Below are positions 53,836 to 61,392 of a stretch of DNA of 61,392 nucleotides, one piece after another. Within the stretch, counting starts at the first letter, position 1. Each line of letters starts with the position of its first letter. The stretch lies in NCBI GenBank assembly GCA_937996625.1, contig CALKVA010000003.1:1-61392 (forward strand). Reading direction: 5' to 3'. The notes beneath the pieces were generated by a model. It made no database searches. It was not told where the DNA came from and saw only the letters and a program-made list of their open reading frames with translations. Made by a program: the position numbers and the translations under genes. This DNA is from UBA5951 sp009936885 (GTDB lineage: Bacteria > Pseudomonadota > Alphaproteobacteria > Puniceispirillales > Puniceispirillaceae).

Positions 53836-55035
53836 TCAAATATGTTTGTTGTCTCGCAGATGATTGATTTCACTTTGCTCGTAGCCGAGCTCATTTAGAA
53901 TTCTATCAGTATGCTCACCAATTAAAGGCGCTGCTTTATCTAATTTACTAGGCGTTCTGGAAAGAGATAATGGCTGAGTTAAAACGGGTATTTCTGCTAA
54001 TTGTGAATTAGCGACAGACTGACTAATTTGCAGATGGCGTATTTGAGGGTCGGCAAACATCTCGTCTATCGAATAAATTGGACCACATGGAACACCGTCA
54101 TCGTTTAATATAGCAATCCAGTCTGAAGTTGTCTTTGTTTTCGTGCATTCATCTATTTTATCACCAAGCTTTGATCTGTTTTGTGAGCGTGCCTGAGCTG
54201 TTGAAAATTCTGGCTCTGAAATCCATTCAGCATGACCAAGTGCGATGGCTAGCTTTTGCCAAATTGCTTCCCCTGATGCAGCAATATTTATAAATCCATC
54301 TTTGGTTTTAAAAACACCAGTTGGGATAGATGTTGGATGATTATTTCCAGCCTGCTCTGGAATTTCACCATTCATTGCATAACGTGCAGCTTGGAAATCT
54401 AGCATAAAGATTTGCGATTGAAGCAGGGATGTTTGAACCCATTGTCCCTTGCCAGAGCTCATACGCTCATATAATGCAAGTAATATACCCTGCGCTGCAA
54501 ACAATCCTGCTGATAAATCAGCAAGCGGAATTCCAACCCGCATTGGCCCAGCACCAGGCTGCCCAGTTATTGACATGAGGCCAGACATGCCTTGTGCAAT
54601 TTGGTCGAATCCAGGTCTGTCCTTATAAGGGCCGTCTTGTCCAAAGCCAGATATTGAGGCAAGAATAATAGCAGGATTAATGTCGCAAAGAGTGTCATAA
54701 TCAAGGCCAAGTTTGTATTTTACCTGTGGCCTGAAATTTTCAATAACGATATCTGCATTCCGCACTAGCTGTTGGAATATTTTTATGCCCTCAATAGACT
54801 TAAGATTTAGGGTAAGACTTTCTTTACCTCTGTGGAGATTTTGGAAATCAGGCCCGTTTCGAGGCCCCCCCATTTCTGATGTATCCTCTGGAGGCTCTAT
54901 TTTGATAATTCTGGCACCCCAGTCACATAATTGACGCACACAAGTAGGTCCGGAGCGAACGCGTGATAGGTCAAGCACACATATATTGCTCAAGATGCCT
55001 GTTCGCGTTTGGTTTTCCGTGTCAGATTGCATCAT
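53836..55035 (-). CDS. CoA-transferase family III (CaiB/BaiF) protein
   Basis: This protein of 399 residues (398 if ATG 55032 is used) has the family III layout: VLDLSRVRSGPTCVRQLCDWGARIIKIEPP, LHRGKESLTLNLKS, ISGFGQDGPYKDRPGFDQIAQGMSG with catalytic Asp, and PLSLSRTPSKLDKAAPLIGEHT. It resembles formyl- or succinyl-CoA:acid transferases. It activates an acid for the enoyl-CoA hydratase encoded just downstream. The substrate is unknown. Confidence 0.88.
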   Translation of the reverse strand: MMQSDTENQTRTGILSNICVLDLSRVRSGPTCVRQLCDWGARIIKIEPPEDTSEMGGPRNGPDFQNLHRGKESLTLNLKSIEGIKIFQQLVRNADIVIENFRPQVKYKLGLDYDTLCDINPAIILASISGFGQDGPYKDRPGFDQIAQGMSGLMSITGQPGAGPMRVGIPLADLSAGLFAAQGILLALYERMSSGKGQWVQTSLLQSQIFMLDFQAARYAMNGEIPEQAGNNHPTSIPTGVFKTKDGFINIAASGEAIWQKLAIALGHAEWISEPEFSTAQARSQNRSKLGDKIDECTKTKTTSDWIAILNDDGVPCGPIYSIDEMFADPQIRHLQISQSVANSQLAEIPVLTQPLSLSRTPSKLDKAAPLIGEHTDRILNELGYEQSEINHLRDNKHI

Positions 55036-55125
55036 AATTATTTTCCGATTCCCAGTACAATAGTAACATTATCGATATTATTTTTGCCAGTATTATATAA
55101 GTGATATTTGATAATTTCAGGCGCA

Positions 55126-55596
55126 TTAACTAAATTCAGAACCCACAAAGTTATTTTGTCGCCAAGCCTCATAAAGGCAGATAGCAACAGAATTTGATAG
55201 GTTCAACGAACGACTCTCAGACTGCATCGGTAAATATAGTAGTTCTGTCTCGTTGAATTCGTTTTTTATATCTTCAGGAAGACCGCTTATTTCTGAGCCG
55301 AATAGTAAGGCGTCTCTGCTTGAAAACGATGCTTGATCATAGCGTTTTTTGCCAAATTTTGTAATGGCCCAAATTTTTCGACCAGATAGCATTTCTTGGC
55401 ATGTGCGCCAATTTTCATGAACAATCACGTCTGTGAGTGACTTGTAGTCAAGCCCTGCTCTTCGGCACGACTTCTCATCGAGAGAAAACCCCAACGGTTC
55501 TATCAGATGCAGTCTTGCGTCACTATTCGCGCATAAACGAATTATGTTGCCTGTATTTGGCGGTATTCGGGGTGTGTAGAGAATAATCTGTAACAT
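55126..55596 (-). CDS. trmL: tRNA (cytidine(34)-2'-O)-methyltransferase TrmL
   Basis: This protein of 156 residues starts from ATG 55596, matching the usual TrmL length; the longer frame up to 55677 adds an unsupported N-terminus. It is a SPOUT-fold enzyme with the start MLQIILYTPRIPPNTGNIIRL, LHLIEPLGFSLDEKSCRRAGLDY, LLFGSEISGLPE and SLNLSNSVAICLYEAWRQ, the knot region. It methylates the wobble ribose of tRNA-Leu isoacceptors. It is a single gene. Confidence 0.93.
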   Translation of the reverse strand: MLQIILYTPRIPPNTGNIIRLCANSDARLHLIEPLGFSLDEKSCRRAGLDYKSLTDVIVHENWRTCQEMLSGRKIWAITKFGKKRYDQASFSSRDALLFGSEISGLPEDIKNEFNETELLYLPMQSESRSLNLSNSVAICLYEAWRQNNFVGSEFS

Positions 55597-55789
55597 TTTT
55601 AAATTTGTATCATTTTCAAGTCTGTAAAATCGACTAAATACTGTGTTATGGGATATGAATCCCCCTTTTTTAGTCATCTTGGTTACGTTAATGCTGAATT
55701 GGTGCCAGTATCCAGCAAATTTTAAACTTTTATAAATATTAAGTTAATTATTTATAAAAACATATTTTTCAATATGTTAGGGGCGTAAC

Positions 55790-56478
55790 AGCTAGATTTA
55801 AGACTGAAATATCAATCTAAAGGACTGCTAGAATTTAATTTTCCTGAGCATTTAACCGCTAAAATTCCAAATGTTGTAGCACAGGAACAAACTCTTTTTT
55901 TTCAGCGCATGCGCCAACTAGAACGTGGATTTAATTTTTTAGATCAAGAAATGGAAGGATTGACCAATTCTATTCGCGAGAAAAATGCCGAAATAAAAAT
56001 TGCCTCTGATCAAGTCGCACTTCTAAAGCAGGAATCTAACAAAATATAGCCTTTAGTTGAGGCTTAGCATGAACCAAAAATCCACCTGATAGAACTACAA
56101 GGTAGAATTCAGAATGCAAACGGTAGTTCAGAGTTAGCAGGATAACCGATATATTCACTCGAAACTGACTTAGCAGAGGAAAGGATAGGGTCATGGTAAC
56201 CATTTGACTTACCTCTTATAACAGAGCTCAGTATGAATATCTTGAAGGGGTTGTAACGCAAATAGCTAGAAATGTGACCGAGGCCGAAAAAATGCCGCCT
56301 TATTACGAAACGAAAATTAAGCTTACAAAACACGCAATTGACTAAAAGCAGGGTTGAACCTGACCTGGTAGCAGGAATGGAGTTAACGGTCGATATATTA
56401 AGTGGCAAGCGCACTATTCTGGAGTATGTTATGTCACCAATATTAAAAGCAGCCAATACTGTGTTCCGTGAAATCTAA
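55790..56478 (+). pseudogene. Degraded HlyD-family type I secretion adaptor
   Basis: A frame without a start (in-frame TAA at 55786-55788) reads GLLEFNFPEHLTAKIPNVVA, then ALFFQRMRQL-like coiled-coil sequence (LERGFNFLDQEMEGL), to TAG at 56047-56049. Further HlyD-like pieces follow: PLVEA and IHLIELQGRIQNANG with stops between, then YEYLEGVVTQIA, PPYYETKIKLTK, and the C-terminus GMELTVDILSGKRTILEYV ending at 56478. The order matches the coiled-coil and C-terminal parts of HlyD/PrtE. The N-terminal third, a membrane anchor and any ABC partner gene are absent, and frameshifts and stops break it. Confidence 0.75.
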
Positions 56479-56556
56479 TGCAACTCTCTATTTTAAGAGG
56501 CGTTAATTTTTCATAAGATTATTGTTCGTTTGATGTAATATGGTGCAGGATTAAGT

Positions 56557-57234
56557 ATGTTTCAAACAGATAAAAGAGCTGTTTTGGTAGGGGGTGGGCC
56601 GATTGCCCATATTCCAGAACTTGTAAAGGGCCTGCCTGTTATTGCTGTGGATGGCGGGCTTGATGCCTGTTTGCGTAACGCCCTTAAGCCAGATTACTTT
56701 TTGGGGGATATGGATTCTGTAAGTAAGCGCGCACAAGAATATGCCGTGTCAAATAAGATACCAACCAAGCCAATTTTAGAGCAAGAAACCACAGACTTTG
56801 AAAAAGCACTATCGCATGTTGATGCATCTGGATATGTTTGTTTTGGATTCCTAGATGGAAGGTTGGATCATACTCTTGCTACTTTGCATGTCGTTCAAAA
56901 ATATATACAAAAGAGACCTATCTTACTCTATGGCTTGGAGGATGTAATTCTTACAGCGTCGAGTGATATTTCTGTATCGCTTCCGATAAAAGAGCGATTA
57001 TCACTATGGCCTCTTGGAGTGGTGAGATTTAAATCATCAACAGGGCTTTTATATCCGTTAACAGATATACAAATGTCACAAGGAAGCCAAATAGGCACTT
57101 CTAATGTAACTTGTGAGGAACCTGTTCAGATAAGGGTATCAGAAAAAAATAATGGAACTTACTTGGTTATTATATCAAACCGTTATTTCAAGGAATTATT
57201 TATGCTATCAGATGCCTCAGCTGTTCCAAAATAA
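56557..57234 (+). CDS. Thiamine diphosphokinase family protein
   Basis: This protein of 225 residues has the thiamine pyrophosphokinase pattern: AVDGGLDACLRNALKPDYFLGDMDSV near 28-53, QETTDFEKAL near 79, GRLDHTLATLHVV, and a C-terminal substrate-binding part with GTSNV. CAGGA stands before the ATG. It makes thiamine diphosphate from thiamine and ATP. It overlaps the convergent acyltransferase gene by 52 bases. Confidence 0.82.
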   Translation: MFQTDKRAVLVGGGPIAHIPELVKGLPVIAVDGGLDACLRNALKPDYFLGDMDSVSKRAQEYAVSNKIPTKPILEQETTDFEKALSHVDASGYVCFGFLDGRLDHTLATLHVVQKYIQKRPILLYGLEDVILTASSDISVSLPIKERLSLWPLGVVRFKSSTGLLYPLTDIQMSQGSQIGTSNVTCEEPVQIRVSEKNNGTYLVIISNRYFKELFMLSDASAVPK

Positions 57235-58043
57235 GTAATATTCCGTAATGTATCGACGAGTTGATTTCGGTCGGTAATGTCAGTAATCATTTGATTTGTT
57301 AATATAGGTCGCATTTGAATATTTACCGGACGATACATGCGCTTACAGATCTCGCGAAACATTAGGGAATATCCCAAAGTTTGACTGCAATGAATGGCAA
57401 ACTGAAAAACTGGCGTGTTTTGTCCCTCTATAAAGAATGGAAGGACTTGTGTTTCTGGTTGAGTGGCAAGCTTGGCAACAAACTTCTTCCAAATCGGGTC
57501 AACAGCCTTATCTACAAAGCGCTTTGCACGTGATATCGCCCCTGAAGGAAAAATAATAACAACACCGCCATTTAGCAATTCGTTCACTGCAAGGCGTCTT
57601 GTCTCCAGATTAGTTTTTAACGCCTCATCTGTCTCGTCAAAATCTATTGGTAGAATTTTATCCATTACAGCAGGTGCTTGGCGCAGAACACGGTGTGTAA
57701 TTAATTTATAATCCTGGCGTACTTGCGATATTAACGCGCATAAAGCAATACCATCTACAACGCCAAACGGGTGATTAGATATTATCAAAAGAGGGCCTGT
57801 TTTAGGAATATGCTGTGAGGCAGCTTTTTTCAGGTTTATTGTAATGCCAAGCCTGTCTAATGCGTCACTCCAGAAAAGTTCGTCGGGCCGATTAGCATCT
57901 ACATAATCAAGATATAAACGCTTTATTTTTGGCTGACCTGTAACGCGCTCCAAATGGCGTATGATGCCATTTTGGAACGGGTGTAATTCACCGTTCGCAA
58001 AGGAAAAAATAGGAGTGGTAGAAGTTTCTAGGGTTTGTTCCAT
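57183..58043 (-). CDS. Lysophospholipid acyltransferase family protein (PlsC-like)
   Basis: This protein of 286 residues has the acyltransferase motif IISNHPFGVVDGIAL, with His91 and Asp97, and the second block IIFPSGAISR near 160. The spacing is HX5D rather than the textbook HX4D, as in the hemolysin-like or ornithine-lipid acyltransferase branch. It transfers an acyl chain to a lyso-lipid at the inner membrane. It is convergent with, and overlaps, the thiamine diphosphokinase gene. Confidence 0.83.
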   Translation of the reverse strand: MEQTLETSTTPIFSFANGELHPFQNGIIRHLERVTGQPKIKRLYLDYVDANRPDELFWSDALDRLGITINLKKAASQHIPKTGPLLIISNHPFGVVDGIALCALISQVRQDYKLITHRVLRQAPAVMDKILPIDFDETDEALKTNLETRRLAVNELLNGGVVIIFPSGAISRAKRFVDKAVDPIWKKFVAKLATQPETQVLPFFIEGQNTPVFQFAIHCSQTLGYSLMFREICKRMYRPVNIQMRPILTNQMITDITDRNQLVDTLRNITYFGTAEASDSINNSLK

Positions 58044-58186
58044 AATCAGCTTTATTCAAAACGCGTTCACGGTAATGTTTGTTTCAGCTTAACATTATCA
58101 ATATTTCGCAATCCAGATAACATAAATTTCCAACTTAGAGCAATTATTTCATGAGGTGGTGTTTCATGTATGGTTTTTCTGCATGG

Positions 58187-59479
58187 CTAAAGGGTACTTA
58201 AAATCAACCAAATAAGACCAAAAGCGGAGATTAACCACACACCTGTAGACAGTTGTTTGTTCTCCCCTGCTAGTGTTTTCATGCCAACATAGGCAAAAAA
58301 TCCAAATGTTATTCCTGCAGCGATGGAAAAGGTAAGTGGCATGATTAACACAATCACCAAAACAGGTAATGCCTCACTCATATCATCCCAATTCACGTTT
58401 TTTAAGCTGCTTAAAAATGCTGCAGCAACAAAAATCAAGGCTGGCGCAGTTGCAAAGCTTGGAATAGACGCAAAAAACGGTTCAAAAAAGAGACAAGATA
58501 GAAATAATACGCCTACGGTAACAGCTGTCAGACCTGTTCTCCCGCCAGCTTTAAGGCCAGCTGCGCTCTCCAGATACGTTGTCATGTTAGAAGTTCCAAG
58601 CAAGCTTCCAAAAATACTTGCAGATGTATCGGCAAGTACAGCTTTATTTAAATTTTTTATGGTGCCATCAGGCTTACGCAAGCTAGCAGGTTCTGCAATG
58701 GCGGTAAGTGTTCCGGTGGTATCAAAAAAATCAACAAAAAACATGACAAATACAACAGATAAGAACCCAGCAGACGCAATTGCAGAAAAATCTAATGAGA
58801 ATGCGGCAGTTGCTAAAGGTGGCATACTTGCTATGCCCCCGATATCTGCCAATCCCATAGACCAGCCAATAGCACTAATTACTAGGATGGATAATAAGAT
58901 GGCACCTGTAAGTCCACGATAACTAAGGCCTGCCATAAAAATTAATCCAATGAAAGACAACAATACAGGTGCTTGAGTAAAGTCACCAATTCCAATAAGT
59001 GTATCTGGATTATCCACAATGATCCCAGCACTGGTTAGTCCGATCATAGCTAGAAACATTCCAATACCTGCAGTAATGCCAGCTTGAAGGGATTTAGGAA
59101 TTGATAAAATTAACCAGCTTCGTGCCTTTGACAATGAGAACAAGAAAAATAAAACTGAGGAAACAAAAACGGCAGCAAGTGCCTGTTGCCAGCTAAGCCC
59201 GTGACCTAACACAACAACATACGCAAAATAGGCGTTAAGGCCCATTCCTGGCGCGATTGCAACTGGCCATCCAGCCCAAATGCCAATGATAAAACAACCC
59301 AAGGCAGAGGCTATAAGGGTTGCGACAAATCCAGCTGCAAAATCTATCCCTGCATCTGATAATATGGCTGGGTTAACAGCAATTATGAATGCAAGTGTAA
59401 AAAAGGTGCTTATTCCAGCAATTATTTCTGTTATTGCTGTTGTATTATTCTCATCAAGTTTAAAAATTTTTTGAAGCAT
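58187..59479 (-). CDS. NCS2-family purine permease (AzgA/PbuG-like)
   Basis: This protein of 430 residues starts from ATG 59479; an upstream in-frame TTG is less likely. It is a 14-helix protein with the NCS2 family blocks AIAPGMGLNAYFAYVVV near 82, FVDFFDTTGTLTAIAEPA near 260, and GTSNMTTYLESAAGLKAGGRTGLTA. It imports hypoxanthine, guanine or adenine with protons. It is a single gene, divergent from bioY. Confidence 0.9.
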   Translation of the reverse strand: MLQKIFKLDENNTTAITEIIAGISTFFTLAFIIAVNPAILSDAGIDFAAGFVATLIASALGCFIIGIWAGWPVAIAPGMGLNAYFAYVVVLGHGLSWQQALAAVFVSSVLFFLFSLSKARSWLILSIPKSLQAGITAGIGMFLAMIGLTSAGIIVDNPDTLIGIGDFTQAPVLLSFIGLIFMAGLSYRGLTGAILLSILVISAIGWSMGLADIGGIASMPPLATAAFSLDFSAIASAGFLSVVFVMFFVDFFDTTGTLTAIAEPASLRKPDGTIKNLNKAVLADTSASIFGSLLGTSNMTTYLESAAGLKAGGRTGLTAVTVGVLFLSCLFFEPFFASIPSFATAPALIFVAAAFLSSLKNVNWDDMSEALPVLVIVLIMPLTFSIAAGITFGFFAYVGMKTLAGENKQLSTGVWLISAFGLIWLILSTL

Positions 59480-59532
59480 GCTGTATTGTCTCTCTTTCAA
59501 TAACTTCTCAAGGAAAGGCGATTAACAATTAC

Positions 59533-59550
59533 GATCAAATAAAATTGATC
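59533..59550. promoter_or_regulatory. Short inverted repeat between purine permease and bioY
   Basis: GATCAA and TTGATC (6-base arms, ATAAAA spacer) lie in the 140-base divergent region. It does not match the BioR consensus TTATMKATAA, so a biotin-repressor role is not supported. Confidence 0.25.
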
Positions 59551-59620
59551 TTAATTTTTATGCGTTCTAATATTGATGGTATGAACACATATCATTTTTG
59601 TAATTAAAGAGGAATAGAAT

Positions 59621-60223
59621 ATGCAGATTTTGGGTACATTTACCCCATTGATTCCAGCAATTTTATCACCCTATACTGGTACAGGGGCTAATAACATAAA
59701 TCGATTATTAACGCACCTATTTTTGGCGTTGATAGGGGCTGTTTTTCTAATAATTTCAGCAAAGGTACAAATCCCGTTTTATCCTGTGCCGATGACAATG
59801 CAGACATTAGTTGTATTAATGATAGGGATGAGTTATGGCGCGCCACTAGCAGCATCAACTGTTTTTCTATATTTATTTCAAGGGGCTATTGGACTTCCTG
59901 TGTTTGCCACTGGCGGGGGACTGGCTTATATGATGGGTCCGACAGGGGGCTATCTTGTTGGATTTTTTTTCTCGGCTATCTTGCTAGGACTATTGGCTAG
60001 CAATGGTTGGGGAAAAACGTGGCAAACAACTGCGGTTGCGATGATATTAGGCGTTGGCGTTATTTTTACAATTGGGGTTATCTGGCTAGCTGTCTTTATT
60101 GGTTTTGAAGCTGCTATCATAAATGGATTTCTGCCATTTATTTATGCAGATTTTTTAAAAATCATTATTGCTTCATTTGCAATGCCAGCTGCTTGGTCTG
60201 TTGTAGACAGATTTTTGAAATAG
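59621..60223 (+). CDS. bioY: Biotin transporter BioY
   Basis: This protein of 200 residues is the substrate-binding S component of ECF-type biotin uptake. Its six helices include the family signature region AKVQIPFYPVPMTMQTLVVL near 48-67 and GLPVFATGGGLAYMMGPTGGYLVGF near 92-116. GAGG is well placed before the ATG. No BioMN genes are seen nearby, so it may work alone as known for some bacteria. Confidence 0.92.
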   Translation: MQILGTFTPLIPAILSPYTGTGANNINRLLTHLFLALIGAVFLIISAKVQIPFYPVPMTMQTLVVLMIGMSYGAPLAASTVFLYLFQGAIGLPVFATGGGLAYMMGPTGGYLVGFFFSAILLGLLASNGWGKTWQTTAVAMILGVGVIFTIGVIWLAVFIGFEAAIINGFLPFIYADFLKIIIASFAMPAAWSVVDRFLK

Positions 60224-60314
60224 GGTTGCAACCTATCCAATTTAATCCTGCATTTAACCTACGGCCTACATTGTGATGGCTGGCATAGCAGATATGATTA
60301 AGGATATATAATTA

Positions 60315-61238
60315 ATGGTATCTGGTGCCTTTCCCACGATATTATCTGTTTTGCTGGTGATTTTGCTTGGGTTTATTTTATCCCGCACTCTTTTGGAAAA
60401 TGAGGCTATTTGGTCTGACGTTAGCAGATTATGTTACTGGATTTTATTTCCCGTATTATTATTTGATATCATCTCAGAAACGAGCCTTTCTAGCGGCGTT
60501 GTTCTACCCATTATCTTGATTATTACTTAGGCATTGATAGTAATTATATTGCTGTCAATCTTAGCCTGTTATCTGTCTGGGTTTGAGCGGAGCTCCGCAT
60601 CTTCTGTAATTCAAGGCTCATTCAGACATAATGGATTTATTGGTTTTGCGATTGCCCCTGGATTGCTGGGTACAATTGGAACAGAGCTTGCGGCCATTTG
60701 CATTGCTATTTTTTTGCTTATTACCAATATTGCAGCGGTTATTGTAATGATAGTTTATAACCGGTAGGAAACAAATACCAAGATAAGTCGATTTCTTTTG
60801 AAAGAAATCACACGCAATCCACTTATATTTGCGGTTGTTTTGGGATTGCTATTTAACTATTTTGAAATGGCTCTGCCAACATTTGCTACCTAAACCTTTG
60901 AATTGATGGGTGATGGCGCTCTAAGCTTGTTATTACTGTGTGTAGTTGCAGGGCTTGCGCCTTCTTTTACTGCTGTACGAATAGCACCTCTTTTTGTTGC
61001 CATCCTAATGAAGCTCATTATATTCCCTGCAATGATAGTAACCGCTGGTATTTGGGCGGGTTTGCTTGCGGATATGATGATAATATTGGCAATTTTTGCT
61101 ACAATGCCATGTGCTGTATCCGCGTTTCCCCTCGCAAAGCAATTAGGTGGAAACGTGCCTCTAATGGCAGATATTATTGTTTTGCAAACCATGTTTAGTT
61201 TGCCTTTATCATTCTTATGGTTGTTTGTTGTCTCTTGA
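60315..61238 (+). pseudogene. AEC-family (auxin efflux carrier-like) transporter with three in-frame stops
   Basis: From ATG 60315 (AAGGA upstream) one frame of 308 codons (the last a stop) runs to 61238 without any frameshift. It is broken by TAG at 60528-60530, TAG at 60765-60767 and TAA at 60891-60893. The joined sequence has the AEC layout: N-terminal helices (GFILSRTLL, LCYWILFPVLLFDII), FRHNGFIGFAIA, NPLIFAVVLGLLFNY, and a C-terminal helix set. Each stop is one C-to-T transition from a Gln codon. Sequence or assembly error cannot be excluded. Confidence 0.75.
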
Positions 61239-61293
61239 AAATCTGATGACTATAAACGCGCTTTTTATCTAATTAAAAACAGGCAATCACGGA

Positions 61294-61392
61294 TTAGTTT
61301 TCATTAGCAGGCGTTAGCGTCAGGCTTATTTGATTATAGCCATCTGCTTCTAAATCATCGGTAGCATCAAGGGCATCCAATATTTCAGCTTC
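61294..61392 (-). CDS. C-terminal end of an unidentified protein (partial)
   Basis: The minus-strand frame from the window edge ends at the TAA at 61294-61296. It encodes at least 32 residues, acidic and rich in Asp and Glu, with AEILDALDATDDLEADG then LTLTPANEN at the end. There is no recognised family from this fragment. The gene begins outside the window. Confidence 0.5.
   Translation of the reverse strand, partial: EAEILDALDATDDLEADGYNQISLTLTPANEN

Noticed and set aside
55728..55759. AT-only inverted repeat with 11-base arms downstream of the trmL promoter side
   Set aside because: The arms TTTTATAAATA/TATTTATAAAA are perfect but purely A/T in an AT-rich gap, so chance or promoter-like composition explains them.
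59533..59550. BioR or BirA operator for bioY
   Set aside because: The inverted repeat present does not match the BioR consensus, and no regulator gene is nearby.
60315..61238. Stop codon reassignment (TAG/TAA read as Gln)
   Set aside because: Many intact genes in the window end in TAA or TAG at family-typical lengths, so the standard code applies and decay is simpler.

Overview
The window reads as chromosome from an AT-rich marine alphaproteobacterium. The evidence is the rRNA operon tail ordered 23S-5S-tRNA-fMet, typical of Alphaproteobacteria, together with two TRAP transporter systems, a DmdA-like demethylase, an ArsJ-GAPDH pair, glucosylglycerate synthesis genes and many acyl-CoA and CoA-transferase enzymes. 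A SAR116-like or related pelagic lineage is my inference. No phage genes, insertion sequences or CRISPR arrays were seen.

Layout. 1-750: end of the rRNA operon with its terminator. 1110-6815: DMT exporter, glutathione transferase, a three-gene TRAP uptake system of the keto-acid/mannitol type, and a thiol peroxidase-like protein. 7010-11343: an RND exporter fused to a LolA-like periplasmic domain, followed by an outer-membrane beta-barrel. 11372-24291: the most distinctive locus, an 11-gene minus-strand operon (solute-binding protein, two permeases, ATPase, three NTF2/SnoaL-like proteins, LacI-family regulator, cupin, MetE-like protein, RraA-like protein). It faces a plus-strand pair (SnoaL-like protein and lactonase-type amidohydrolase) across a promoter region holding a near-perfect LacI-type operator. 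24408-27053: a carboxymuconolactone decarboxylase-like protein and a GpgS plus HAD-phosphatase pair for glucosylglycerate. 27103-33759: renal-type dipeptidase, HAD hydrolase, YciI, alpha/beta hydrolase, hydroxyisobutyrate-type dehydrogenase, two SDRs and an AhpD-like protein. 33821-43104: a second catabolic operon with TRAP SBP, fused TRAP permease, amidohydrolase, acyl-CoA dehydrogenase, MmgE/PrpD, CoA-transferase, RutE-like nitroreductase and CoxG. 43156-47838: glutaryl-CoA dehydrogenase, a secreted YHYH protein, a DmdA-like enzyme and a second hydroxyisobutyrate-type dehydrogenase. 48543-55596: CysQ, ArsJ, GAPDH, malonyl-CoA decarboxylase, enoyl-CoA hydratase, CoA-transferase and TrmL. 55790-61392: thiamine diphosphokinase, acyltransferase, purine permease, BioY and two pseudogenes, cut by the window edge inside a minus-strand gene.

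Functional picture. Much of the window is uptake plus catabolism of small organic compounds. Three solute-binding-protein genes (two TRAP, one ABC) are each followed by an intercistronic hairpin before the membrane-component genes; in the second TRAP operon the hairpin covers the ribosome binding site of the permease gene. Three broken genes (EF-hand protein, HlyD-type adaptor, AEC transporter) carry in-frame stops that are mostly one transition away from glutamine codons, which points to ongoing gene loss under AT-biased mutation.

The best candidate for an undescribed system is the LacI/ABC/multi-SnoaL locus at 11372-24291. It holds seven predicted NTF2-like domains in four proteins beside a sugar-type importer. 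Its substrate cannot be read from the sequence.
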